A DNA stretch of 64,000 nt from Lantana camara. Lineage: Eukaryota; Streptophyta; Magnoliopsida; Lamiales; Verbenaceae. Below are positions 23,102 through 34,550 of the stretch, piece after piece. How positions within the stretch are numbered: position 1 is the stretch's first letter; every line of letters starts with the position of its first letter. The stretch is from NCBI GenBank assembly GCA_037501455.1, contig CM074857.1, forward strand, positions 128,451,501 to 128,515,500. The letters run 5' to 3'. Under the pieces are notes generated by a model, which saw only the letters and a list, made by a program, of their open reading frames with translations, did no database searches and was not told where the DNA came from. The translations under genes were made by a program, and so were the position numbers.

Positions 23102-25137
23102 GATTGAATTAAGATAGGATTTTCAGAAAATCAAGAAAAGTGGATAAATGTAATATAGCGAAGGTATGTAATTAAGCAAAAGTAATGTATGTTTGTGTGC
23201 GAAATTATGAGAAATGGAGGGCTCTATTTATAGCTGAATAAGTGTGAAAACAGATTAGGTTGTTATGACACTATATTATAGTTTTCTCCATGTTTTATTA
23301 ATGTATTGTCTTCTTTTGTTGACAAAAAATTACAACTTGATATTACTTTGTTATAAAGTAAATGGTCATCTAGTTTGGAGTTAAAATTGGTAGCTTCCCT
23401 GGAAAAAATGGGGGTTAATTTATCAATTAATTTCTGAAAATTTGATTTATTTTTCGAAGTTAATTAATCTTTTGCAATGAATTCGATACATTCTCATATT
23501 TTTAATAAGATTTTCTTAGTTAATTCGCATTCCGACTTAAAAACACTCTGTAAAATAATGCTTGGACATATAAATACAAGTCAAGAATTTAGTATAAACC
23601 GACTCAATTTTCAGCGATGGAGTAAAAAATCTAAAAAATGACATACAATTTCGAAAAATCGAGAGGCTAATCAGCAGTTGAATATCCCTTAATTTTCCTC
23701 ACTGATGCTATATATATAAAGATTTTTTTTTTTTTGTTTAGAATCACCAGCACTGCTGAGTTATACGCGTTCATATGGTGGTTCCCATTCATGCATTGCA
23801 GTAATGATATAGGTTTTTTTTTTTTTCATTTTTTTTAAAATTTATTGAGTGTTAATAGGATATATTTTTCATCTGCCAATTAATTGGATCCCGCCCGATT
23901 CAATCAATAATGAGATTTTTGTCTAGATTGAAAGTTGTGGCTACTAGCTCAAGTTTTGGTGCAAACCTCGTTTTTAGCATGGAATTCGCTGATAAACTCT
24001 TCGATTTTCCATATTTTCTCTTAAAACCTCTTCTTATTATTAGCATAGCTTCAAAAATATATTTTATCCGTACCTGTATATGTGTCAGGTGATAAATGGA
24101 AAAAAAAAAAGAAAAAGAGGGATAACTCAATCAAAGGGAAGACTCGATTTTTTCTTCAGTCACAACTCTTGCTTGTTGATTTGCGGTATATCCAATTCAG
24201 TGGTTCAAGATCTGTGCTAGACTTGAATACAGTTTCTTATTTCTTATTTTTCCAAAAGATCAGTGATGAGCCAAGGAAAAAAAGCCACCGCTTAGCTGAG
24301 CGTTAGTGAAGCTAGATTCTCACAGCGAGGCACTGTAGTAGCATTGAAGGAGTCAACTGAGTTCTAAAAGAATTACCTAGTTAGACTAAATATTCAGTCA
24401 ACTGAGTTCTAAAAGAATTACCTAGTTAGGCTAAATATTCAGTTTGATGTATACGTAAAGATTATTAGGAATTGTTTATACATATATATAACTATATAAG
24501 CTGCAAATTAAGCATGTGTAATGTGTGAATGGATTAAAAATTATTAGGAAGCCTGCATTATTTGACTTGAGAAAATTATTGAAGGAATATATATGGGCCA
24601 TCTTAAGAGTAGAACTAAAAAATTAAGCTTGTGTTGTCATGATACACGAACACTTATATACAAGAAATTTCTATTCGAGAATTTCTTCCTGTTTCGGCAT
24701 GTGCTTATAAATGGTTTTGGCACAAAGAACCCCTCCAATGAAGGCATAAAGGGTTGCAAGAGATAATAATCTTCATCTTTTGTAAAAGAAAAAAGAAAGT
24801 CCACCGGAGACATTCATGCATAAATGGTAGTAGTTCTTGGCCGCCACATTCATGTTGTGTAGTTCAGTTAAATTTGACATCTGATACGACAATACTTGGG
24901 GTTGTGCACCCTCGACATCCACCGTGGATCGGATGGATAGGTGGTTTGATTTGATAACGATTCACTATTTATAATAATTAGAATATATTTTTAGATTAAT
25001 TTAAATTTTGCTATTAACTTTAATTTCTTTTCTCAATTTTAATCTATTTTTTATTTCTTTTTCCTTCTGTCCAAATACCAAAAACATATCAACTCAGTCT
25101 TTTTTATTCTCTCTAGAAGATATCTTTTGTAACGCTC
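23102..25137. other. PR-10 copy 3 upstream region and duplication remnants
   Basis: The proximal part (to about 23260) is the copy 3 promoter. The rest is AT-rich with no supported gene. Segment 24464-24605 repeats 16141-16245 with small changes (ATTAGGAATTGTTTATACAT; GAATATATATGGG). This shows that the PR-10 unit was tandemly duplicated before the transposons arrived. Confidence 0.6.
24352..24441. repeat. 45-bp direct tandem duplication
   Basis: Two adjacent 45-bp units beginning GTCAACTGAGTTC and ending AAATATTCA (24352-24396 and 24397-24441) differ at one base (TTAGACTA versus TTAGGCTA). Confidence 0.95.
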
Positions 25138-26795
25138 CGATTTTTCCATTCATGTGTTATGTGTTATTATATTAATCTTCCTAATATTATATGCACTATC
25201 TATTCATGCAATTATATGAAAATGTTGTTAATGTGAAATTTATATGAATTAATTGATAACGTGACTAATTGCTCATATATGACTTTAATTGTTCCTTATC
25301 TAAATGTGAGGACTTAATTGCATAAATTCTTCGGACTTAATTAATTATGTGCTATGAAATGATACTTGATTACATGACATTGCATATTAGCTAGAGGGAC
25401 TAAAGTGCAAAAAGTGATGATTCATGCATATATTTGCAAGACTTTGAATATATCATATACATTCATATCTCTTTCATTTCATTTCATCAAAATATACACA
25501 CACACACTAAATCACGTTACCCACACCAAGAAGAGAAGGAGAAGATTTCATCCATTTTCAAGCTAGATTTTGGAGGTCTTGAGGAGCTAGAAGCATCATC
25601 ATCATCATACCATCTTCTCATCCCATCTTTCCTTCATTTTAGAGATTGTCTTTCCGTTGACTAGAAGCAAGCTCCATAGTTGTATCCTTGTTAATTGTCG
25701 ACACAGGTGAGGTTTAATTATTAGATATATAGAACATGTACAACCCTTATGTGATGTTTTGGTCAGAACGTATATATATATCTTTTTCAAAACCTCTCGT
25801 GATTGCAAATGATTTCGTGACCTATTGAGTAATCGTGTTATCGTGATTGATCGTGTTTTGGTGAGTAAGCATGTAGTGTTCACTTGGGCCCGAGGGTAGT
25901 ATATTGAGCCAACCGAGGAAGCAAGGGTTGACGGGTAACTCTTGCACCACCCTCACTCTTTGGGGATCAACTCTAAATCCACCAGGAGGTTTGGTGGAGG
26001 AAGAAATCCCGTACGTAGGAGTCATGCTCCTAACGTACATAGTGCATGGATGGTTGGGTCTTGCAAACCCACCATCACTGGAGGGAAAAGGGTTCATGAA
26101 ATTGCTACTTGTGCACTATAATTGATTGCATGATCATTTAACCATTTATAACTTAATCATGGTAATGTTCACTATTGGTGTAAGGTTGGAGAATTGCCCT
26201 CACTCGCCGGGCCACTGATTGAATTGAAGGGAATTGATTGATTGATATTGTTAAATTGGATAGTTGTAATTTCGGGCGAGCAATTATTGTATTCTTGAAC
26301 GTATATTGTTCCTTTGATTAAAAACCTTACCCGAGACTATAACTCGTATGATATGTGCGCTAATATTTATTTAAACCCCTCACTCAGTACTTTCATAGAC
26401 TGACACCTCACATTTTCAGTTTTGCAGGTTTAGTGCTAGGCGGGAGTTGGTCTTTATTTTGGGTTTAACACAGTCACATGTATTTCGTTAATGCATATAT
26501 ATATTATTGACGCATATCTCTTAATTATGACTTGTTATTGAATAGTTGGGATTGTATATATGGAAATGTTGGATATGGACTTGAATTGGTGATAATGAAA
26601 TGCATGAATATTATGCTTTCGTTTTATTGTTTGTGCATGATGGTATTAATTGAGGGTTAGTCCCGCCTAGCTAGTGGTTTATTTTCTTTTGTCACCCGTT
26701 CGCTATAGTCTTAGTTCATGTACGGATCATCTATTTTGTATGTGGACTGAGCTATAGTGCGGGGGGTGTGGCATCTCGGCGTTCCGGGTGCTACA
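25138..26795 (+). mobile_element. Solo LTR, probably Ty3/Gypsy type
   Basis: A 1,658-bp segment starts TGTAACGCTCCG and ends GGGTGCTACA. It is flanked by a perfect 5-bp target duplication, TCTTT (25133-25137 and 26796-26800). No internal retroelement domain is present, so it is a solo LTR left by recombination. An inner block near 25885-26060 (AACCGAGGAAGCAAGGG) is shared with minus-strand sequence at about 58,690-58,880 inside the 4.5-kb insertion, so the two belong to one LTR family. Confidence 0.88.
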
Positions 26796-27171
26796 TCTTT
26801 TTTTCTCAACTCAATCTTTTTTATTCCCTCTTTTTCTATTCCTTCTATTTTTCTTCTTCTATTGTAAAACCCAAAATTTTAATATTCAAAATTTACACTA
26901 ATTGAAAAAAGAAGTTAATTGTACTCCAAGTTCAAATTAATTAACAAATAGGGCCAAAAGAAAGGTGATATTAATTTATGAGCAAATTGCATTTTTGGTC
27001 CCATACTAATTGGTCATTATCACTTTTGATCCCATACTATGAGTCATTATCACTTTTGATTCCATATTTTTCAGATCTGGTTTTTTTAGTCCCGTAGTAT
27101 TTCTTTTTTGTCATTTTAAGGATTTCTGTCCAAAAACAGATGGAATCACTGTTCATCCTTTTTTTTTTTTT

Positions 27172-27230
27172 TGCTTTTTTTGTGTTTCATATATTATATA
27201 TTTATTATATATAATATATTATATATTTAT

Positions 27231-27294
<64 letters not shown>

Positions 27295-27353
27295 CATATA
27301 TTTATTATATAAATATATGTATTATATTTTATATAATATGTAATACACGTATA
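27172..27353. repeat. AT/TA and AC microsatellite
   Basis: Runs of TATAT and ACACAC with very low complexity. The solo Copia LTR inserted at its right edge. The short ORFs here are artefacts of the repeat. Confidence 0.9.
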
Positions 27354-29300
27354 TGTTAGGAATAGTGCCCTAGAAAGCCGATTAGTCATAATCCGTTTTG
27401 GGACTTTCCTGGTATCACAGACAATCTTTGAATGAAATAACGAATTGAGGCAACACTTCTTTATATGCTCTTGTTTGGTATGCGTTTACTTTAGCTGTGC
27501 ATGTATGAGAACTCCCCTAATCCTGATGACTTTAGGACTCTACCATTTAGGTGAAATGGTTCATGAAACGAGCCCTATATCACATAAGTCATGATTAGTA
27601 AAATACTCCAAGCCGATGAGTCCTACAGACAGTGGGAGTGTCAACCTGACTCCTCTAAGGCTTGCTTGTGGGATCACGCCCTTAAGAAGGACCACCTTGT
27701 TTCATGGAGGTGCAAAGTGTATAGTTGATACGTGCGTGATACATGAGGGTGCTTACTTTAATAAGTAAGTTCACTGAGGTGCCCCGTGTGAGAACATTCC
27801 TAAATGGGAAAGGAAGTTTCTATTTCAGGAAATGGAAACTTCCAGATTAGGAAATATCTCACGAGTCATTGATGTGATTAATTGATCCTTAGACTTGAGG
27901 TTCCTTGTCACTTTATGAGTTAACTCTGTAGTCTTAGGTATAAGCTTTAAAGGGTGTCGCCTTAGACAACTGATTCAAGGCTTATGCTGGGGCTGCACAA
28001 GTGATTCATGAAAGTGAATGAGAATCAAGAAAGGACCTACACTTGCATTTGCAAGGTGATCTCTTATTGTGTAAGTCATTCATATGCCATATGGAGTCCT
28101 TGGCCAAGGCAGTAGATCAAGACATCAAGAAAAGGGTTTCTTGGATTGAGATCAAATGGATATGAAATGCACTTAGCTTTAAGACCGGATTATTAGGGTT
28201 CTGATTATTCCCTTACCCTAGATCTTGGTTGAGAGATAGTAAGCAGGAGGATTGTATCTCACATGAATCAATGACTTAAAGGTTCTGTCGAATCCGAACA
28301 TTCCAATTCAGCTAGGGGTTAAACACCTGTTGCTAGACTATGGTCGTTTAATCTGTGGACTGATTAATTAATTAGTGAATTAATTAATTAGGGTCACTGC
28401 TAATTGAATTGAGAACCTAGAGGGTCACACACAACAACTTGGTTACATGAGTTGAGGCTTGAAAATGATTAAACGAGTTAATCGGGCCTAGAGGGTTCCA
28501 CACGTGTGAAATCACACGTGTGGGTCACGTGAGGAGCACGTATCCTTGGGACACGTGCCTCACACGTGTATATGTATATATATGATATATATATTAAATA
28601 ATTAAATGTGTTAATTATTTAATAGACTTTGGTTTAATTTTGAATTAAAAGGAAAGTCTTATTTTGGAGAAAAATAATCTAGTTAATTAATTATGAATTA
28701 ATTAATTAGATAAAATAAGTTATTTATTTTAAATAAATAAAGTATAAAATTATCCAAAAATAGTTTGGATATTTTTAGCTCTCTTGAAAGTTGATTTGAA
28801 TTAGAATTCAAAGTCAAAGTCAAATTACTTGATGATCAAGTAATAGGAGAGAGAGAGACCAAAATCCTAGCCCATAAAGGACTAGGAATTTTCGGCCACT
28901 TCCCTCCTATATATAGGGGAGCTCGAGCTCCCCTTAGAGCTAATTGACAATTCTTGGTTCATGTGTTGAACACCTTCCTTTCTCCAAGATAAAATAAAAC
29001 CCTAGGTTAAGCCTAAACACTAACTAGAGAACTAGCATCCTTACTAGTTAGATTGTGATCAAGTTGGTGGACTTTCTCTAGAGACTTCAAGTTAGAAGTT
29101 TGAAGATTCGAGCTTTACCAAGGAGAGGGGATCAAGCCGCGAGAAGAGCGTTCTTGGGTGGCTTGAAACGCTTCAAGAAAGAACAAAAGAAAAGTAAGTT
29201 TTCTATCTTTACGAATTTGGTTACACGATTGCGAGTTCAAGATCCTTTTGTTGGGAAATTTTTTTAAATTCCGCTGCTTTCTGATTCGTGTTTTCCAACA
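27354..29300 (+). mobile_element. Solo LTR of the local Copia family
   Basis: It starts TGTTAGGAATAGTGCCC and ends TTTTCCAACA (1,947 bp). It is flanked by a perfect 5-bp duplication, GTATA (27349-27353 and 29301-29305). It is clearly homologous along its length to the LTRs of the elements at 33,629-44,566 and 48,518-63,052. Several CACGTG motifs lie at 28498-28570, upstream of a CTATATATAGG TATA box near 28910. Confidence 0.95.
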
Positions 29301-29600
29301 GTATATATTATATATTTTAATTTATAATAAATATATAAATTAAAAATGACTTTATATAATATAAAAATAATCTTTTCTTTTTTTTTTTGTCAAGGTTTTC
29401 TTTCTTTTTTCCTTTTATTTTAATTTAATTCATTAATGATATATTATATAATATATTCATTCTAATTTTTAATTATATAGAAAAATTATAATTTTAAATT
29501 TTTTAACTTAATTAAAAAAAAAGGCATTCATATGTATTTAATCACTAATTCAAAATTACAAATATATAATATATAACAAAATATATATTGTTAATACATG

Positions 29601-30116
29601 CAGGGGCGACTCCAAGATTATTAATCACTGGGGTCAAAAAAATTTAATTATTACGTATCACTATATGGACTTGTAGAATTGTATGTTTAAATTTTTATAA
29701 AATAAATTAGAACAAATATCATGTTTAATCACTAAAATTTTGACTTTATATCGCTTTAGTTCTCAAGTTTTAAAACTAATAAATTAAGAATATCTATAAA
29801 ATTCCAAATAGATATGCTATTGAGCTTTTCAATCTATGACGAATATATATAAAAGAGTATATGAACTAGTAAATAGTTTCACTAAAATGTTGGAAAGTAT
29901 TAATTTGTAGATTAATCTATTTAATTTATAAAATAACAAAAATTGTCTACCTACGTTAGGGGTCAATTAGAAATTTACTTATTCTAATATGGGGTCAAAA
30001 AGGTCTGTAAATATACATTTTAACAAAATTACATATTAAATACTATAAATATACAATTAAAGCAAATTTTTCAGTGGGGTCAAGTGACCCCACTTGAATG
30101 CATGTAGCGTCCCCTA
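29601..30116. mobile_element. Possible hAT-like MITE
   Basis: The left end CAGGGGCGACTCC and the right end, inverse TAGGGGACGCTAC, are imperfect inverted termini of the CAGGGGCG type common in plant hAT-derived MITEs. The interior contains GGGGTCAAAA phrases typical of such elements. A clean 8-bp target duplication was not found, so the call is tentative. Confidence 0.35.
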
Positions 30117-30117
30117 T

Positions 30118-30720
30118 GAATATATGTGTATAATATCTAAGTTATAATACGCGTATATATAAAATACATGTAACCATGTATATATTATATATACACGTAT
30201 ACTATATTTTTAATATGAACACGTATATATGCATTATATATGATATATATATGTGTATTTTGTATTATATATAATATATGTATTACAATAATATATGTAT
30301 GTGTATATATATAATATATACACGTATATTATACATGTTTATTATGTTTTATAATATATATAGGTATATTATATTTTAAATATATATATATATATATACA
30401 CTTAAATAAATATATTATATATGGTATTACACATATTTTATTATATATAATATATTATACATAATATATAAAAAAATATATATTAAAATACATATAACAA
30501 AATGCATATTATTAAATTAAAATATATAATATATACATGTATTACATATTATATAAAATATAATACATATATTACATATAATAAATATATGTATAGTATA
30601 TATATATATATATGTGTATATATATATACACATATGTGTGTGTGTATATGTGTGCGTATATATATATTTACATATATTATATATAATAAATATATAATAT
30701 ATGAAATTAATGGATGAAGA
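30118..30720. repeat. AT-rich microsatellite with TATATG/ACGTAT variants
   Basis: Long low-complexity TA/TG dinucleotide DNA. No gene. Apparent ORFs encode only Ile/Tyr repeats. Confidence 0.9.
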
Positions 30721-30893
30721 AAAAAAAAAAAAAAAAAAATTAACGGATGAACATTGATTCCGTCTGTTTTTGGACGGAAGTCCTTAAAATGACAAAAAAA
30801 AATTACTACGGGACTAAAAAAACCAAATCTGAAAAACATGGGACCAAAAGTGATAATGGCCCATTAGTATGGTACCAAAAATGCAATTTGCTC

Positions 30894-31626
30894 TTAATTA
30901 ATTTATATTTAATTTTAATTTTATTTTATTATAAATAGTTATTTAGATACAATTTATAATTAATTTGTTAATCGTGAATTAGTTCAATATTTTGCGGAAA
31001 AATAGTATCTTTGTCTCCATGAGAATAAGTCAAAGATAATTGTGTTTGATTTTAGATAATCTAGTATTTCTATGATGTAATGATTCTTGAGTTTTTTTAT
31101 GTTATTTTGTTATTTGACTTTGTTATTTTATTTTAAATCATGTTAGAATATTAATCGATAATTTTTATATTTTTGAGTTTTGTTACCTAATATAGAAAGT
31201 GATTATTTTAAGTTTAAAGTTTTAAATTATACATATTTTATTCATATACATTAAATAAAATAATATTTATATTTTAAATTATATTATTTATATTTTTAAT
31301 TTTTAAATTTCGATCCTTATTATTTGAAATTCTAATTTCGTTCCTACTTGTATATATTATTCGTTTATGTCGCGTTTGTGTTGGATATTTATCACATGTT
31401 ATTAAAATAAAATGGGTATGCCATTTGCCATATAGAGAAACTATATATATTATAAACTAGTAGCTAGCTAGATTATAAAAGCCACATTTTAATTCACAAT
31501 TCCATCAATACATATAAATATTACAAAATAAATACAACATAAATGCATCACAAATATGCTTATTACAAATCCAATGCCCAATTGAAAAGCCAAAACCAAA
31601 CACACCTCAAGATCATCACAACACAC
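30894..31626. other. AT-rich flank and orphan 3' flank of PR-10 copy 4
   Basis: To about 31410 nothing was recognised. From about 31470 the DNA matches the 3' flank of PR-10 copy 3 (16495-16640) and runs to the LINE insertion point. The flank resumes at 63,221. Confidence 0.7.
31610..31626. repeat. LINE target-site duplication, left copy
   Basis: AGATCATCACAACACAC, identical to 63221-63237 directly after the LINE poly-A tail. In the uninterrupted relative at about 16618-16634 it occurs once. Confidence 0.93.
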
Positions 31627-33628
31627 TCAATCAACGAAATTCTCTCCCCTCTCTCCTCTTTCTTTACGTCTCTTGGGTTGAGGCATGATGGAGCCGCCGC
31701 CACCGGCGGTAGCTAATCCTCCACAGGGGGTTCTGCACAACCCTAAACCTCTCGCCACCAACAACACCTCCGCCGGCCAGGGCAAATCCTATGCAGCGGC
31801 CTTTTCTGTCAATTGCACTTGATAAATGTCTGGCCGAGAAGGCTTTTTGCAGGTACAAGACAAAGACCTCAACGGTTATCTCGCACCTGGCATACGCTGA
31901 CGACACCGTTATTTTCACAAATAGCAGGCGGGAATCTCTTAATAGTATCAGAGAAGTGCTACAGTTATACGAAATGGTGTCAGGGCAGAAAATTAATATC
32001 ATCAAGAGCTTTTACGTGGTTGGAAACAACTCGGCTGAAGCGACCTCTTTGGTTAGAGAAATTCTGGGACTTGGAAGAGAAATGCTCCCAATCAAGTATC
32101 TCGGAGCTCCCCTACATCGTAGGAGGTGTCGCAATGTCTATGTTGAGGATGTTATGTCCAAACTCAGGGCACGGATACAGGGATGGGAGACCACGCGGCT
32201 GTCACACGGAGGAAGGTTGAAACTTATTAAATTGGTACTATATTCTATCCCAATGCACACTTTTCAGATCCTGAATCCACCGAAATCCGTGATCCTGTCG
32301 TTAGAAAGAATGCTCAATAGATTCTTCTGGGGCTCCACTGCGGATAAAAGGAAATTACATTGGGCAGCTTGGAAAAGGCTCTGTTATCCTACATCAGAAG
32401 GTGGTCTGGGAGTTAGGGATGTGGAGGACTTGGTCTCCTCTTTTTCGCAGAAACTTTGGTGGCGTTTCCACACAAGCAACGCACTTTGGGCGGTAAATAT
32501 ACGGGATAGATACTGCCACGGAATTCACCCAAATTTAGCCCCCGTAACTAAGTATCACTCTCCTACCTGGAGACGTATATGTGGAGTTAGGGAACAGGCT
32601 GAACAATATATTTGTTGGTCAATTGGACGGGGTGATCTCTCCTTCTGGTTTGATAAATGGTTTGTGGATTGGATGCAAGTGCAACCGATTGATGGGGTGA
32701 ACAAAAATCCCCAAGATAAAATTAGGGATTTCTGGATAAACGGGAGCTGGAACTCTGTGTGGTTGAAGGAGGTAGTGGGTGAAGAGAATGCTGCCAAGAT
32801 AGTGGAAATTTCTTTCAATAACGAGGTAGACGACAGCCCAATCTGGACTGCGAATGATGATGGAGCGTACTCTCTTAAATCTTGCTGGAACACCTTACGT
32901 CAAAGAAGAGAGATATCGACATTCTACCGATCGATTTGGGGAGCGAATCTAACTCCGACAATCATGATTTTCCTGTGGAGGTTGTTCAATGACTGGATAC
33001 CGGTTGACGAAAGAATACACCGGAAGGGTATTGTTTTCCCATCTAAATGTCAATGTTGTTCGGATTCGGAAAATCGTGAGCATCTCTTTGTGACGAGCCA
33101 TAAGGTGAGAGTGATTTGGAGGCACTTCGCGAGCATATTTGGGATTGAGAGTTGAGACCGAGAGGATCAGTTCGGTGTTGGGCATGATGCAGCGCTGGCT
33201 TGCTTCGTCAGGTATGATTGGTAAGAATCACATCAGAATTACTTTGCCTTGCATTATTTTTTGGTTCATTTGGACAGAGAGGAACCGGGCTAAACATGAG
33301 GGTGGCAGCTTCACCACTTTCAATATCATAAGGCAGGTCTACGCGTACATACTATGTTGGGGTCGGACGAGTAGGAAGAAGCGAGGGTCCTGGAGAGGTG
33401 ATATCCATATTGCAAAACTTTTTGGAGTTAGACTACAGAAAGCGAAAGAGAGTCAAATGATCATGGTGAAGTGGATTCGGCCCCGCCAAGGTTGGTTTAA
33501 ACTCAACACTGATGGGGCTTCAAGAGGGAATCCAGGATTGGCAGGTGTCGGAGGAGTTATTAGGGACTATACGGGGACCGTCCTTTATGCTTTCGGGAAT
33601 GGGATTGGTTCCGCAACGAATACAATAA
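31627..33628 (+). mobile_element. LINE (L1-type), first segment, internally deleted
   Basis: 5' part of a LINE whose other segments lie at 44,567-44,970 and just before 63,220. It begins with an ORF1-like start (ATG 31685/31688, a Pro-rich N-terminus and then GKSYAAAF). It jumps near 31795-31805 straight into the second half of ORF2. Most of ORF1, the endonuclease and the first half of the reverse transcriptase are missing. Later elements have split the rest. Confidence 0.88.
31791..33628 (+). pseudogene. LINE ORF2 remnant: RT C-half, zf-RVT, start of RNase H
   Basis: The frame at 31791-33155 carries the catalytic YADDTVIF motif near residue 36. Thumb-like sequence (PIKYLGAPL, LSHGGRLKLIK, FFWGS) and a zf-RVT domain with KCQCC...EHLF near its end follow. 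A one-base frameshift near 33150 moves the reading to 33139-33633, where RNase H begins (FKLNTDGASRGNPG). The sequence is cut at about 33628 by a Copia copy and resumes at 44567. It cannot be active. Confidence 0.9.
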
Positions 33629-34550
33629 ATTAACCCATACAAAGATCTAAACCCATGATCACCTAACATGCTTTTGCGAGAATTTAAATTTAACCAATAA
33701 ATTAAAATTCCCTTTTCAAGTCCTAATGACTCAAAACACGACTTGATGCGAGTCTTATTTATAAAAGTTTTCAATAAATCCCAAATTACCAAAACAAATA
33801 AAATTCCAATTAATTTCTGAAAATTAATAATTTTATCAAAGATTGTATTTTCCCAAAATATAAACCGTTTCAATTTCTCAAAAATACCAATTTTAAGTTT
33901 TATTCAAAAATTAAAATAAATATTCAAAAAATAAAATTTTAAAATTAAAATAAAAATTGGGACTGGATTGCACGAAACACGAAAACGGATTACGAAAACA
34001 ACGGGGCCCGTACGCGAAAGGGACCGCACGCACAGCGGTGCGTAAGAGTGCGCGCGATGCCGCGCGCAGTCCTATCGCCCAGCTTGCGGGCGGCTGGCCG
34101 GTCTGTCCCGGCCAGGTTTGGGCGGTGACGGGCGGCGCGCCCGGGAGGCTCCCGCACAGGCGTGCGGGAGGTGCTGGGCGGTTGCCCTGGCGCACGCCTA
34201 GCACAGGCGGGCGGCGGCGCGCGAAGCCCGCGCGCGCGACTCCTTCGCGCGCGGGGTTTCGCGTGTTCGTCGTAATCCGGGTTTTCGTTTCGTGTTTTCG
34301 TTCAAAAGCAAAACCAATCCAAGAAATCCAAAAACAGTTTATACAGTTTCAAATCTAAAATAGTTTTCAAAAATTAAATTTTGCAAAAACCAATTTTCAG
34401 AAACTTTCAAGAAAAAAATACAGTTTCGTAATTCAGGCTTTCTAAAACAATTACAAATACTCAATCGCATCAAGCCTAAGAATTTCTACCAAATTCAGAA
34501 TAATTGAGACGAATCAGAAACACGATTAACGAGGTGGCTCTGATACCACT
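33629..34550 (-). mobile_element. Truncated extra Copia leader
   Basis: Nearly identical to 41373-42294 and ends at the tRNA primer site. It includes the GC-rich block at 34000-34270. It adjoins the LINE directly at about 33625-33630 with no LTR. Confidence 0.85.
34537..34548 (-). other. tRNA-iMet primer binding site (first)
   Basis: TGGTATCAGAGC on the - strand, two bases from the LTR end at 34551. This is the usual initiator-tRNA-Met primer site of plant Copia elements. Confidence 0.9.

Larger units (their letters stand above)
26980..30893. mobile_element. Mutator-like element with long TIRs, host to a solo Copia LTR
   Basis: Inverted termini begin GAGCAAATTGCATTTTTGGT at 26980 and match the inverse ending at 30893, over about 150-180 bp with one indel of about 26 bp. 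Flanks TTAATTTAT (26971-26979) and TTAATTAAT (30894-30902) agree at eight of nine positions, fitting the 9-bp duplication of Mutator-like elements. No transposase was found. The interior is AT-rich microsatellite DNA, a solo Copia LTR and a possible hAT-like MITE. Confidence 0.75.

Noticed and set aside
27171..27359. 62-codon Tyr/Ile-rich ORF, and similar ones at 30502-30839
   Set aside because: They consist of TA/CA microsatellite translation and have no protein character.
33957..34358. 133-codon ORF in the Copia leader, repeated at 41701-42102, plus - strand 97-codon ORFs
   Set aside because: Open on both strands because of the GC-rich block. It lies between LTR and gag, lacks conserved domains and is not kept in the + copy in the same frame.
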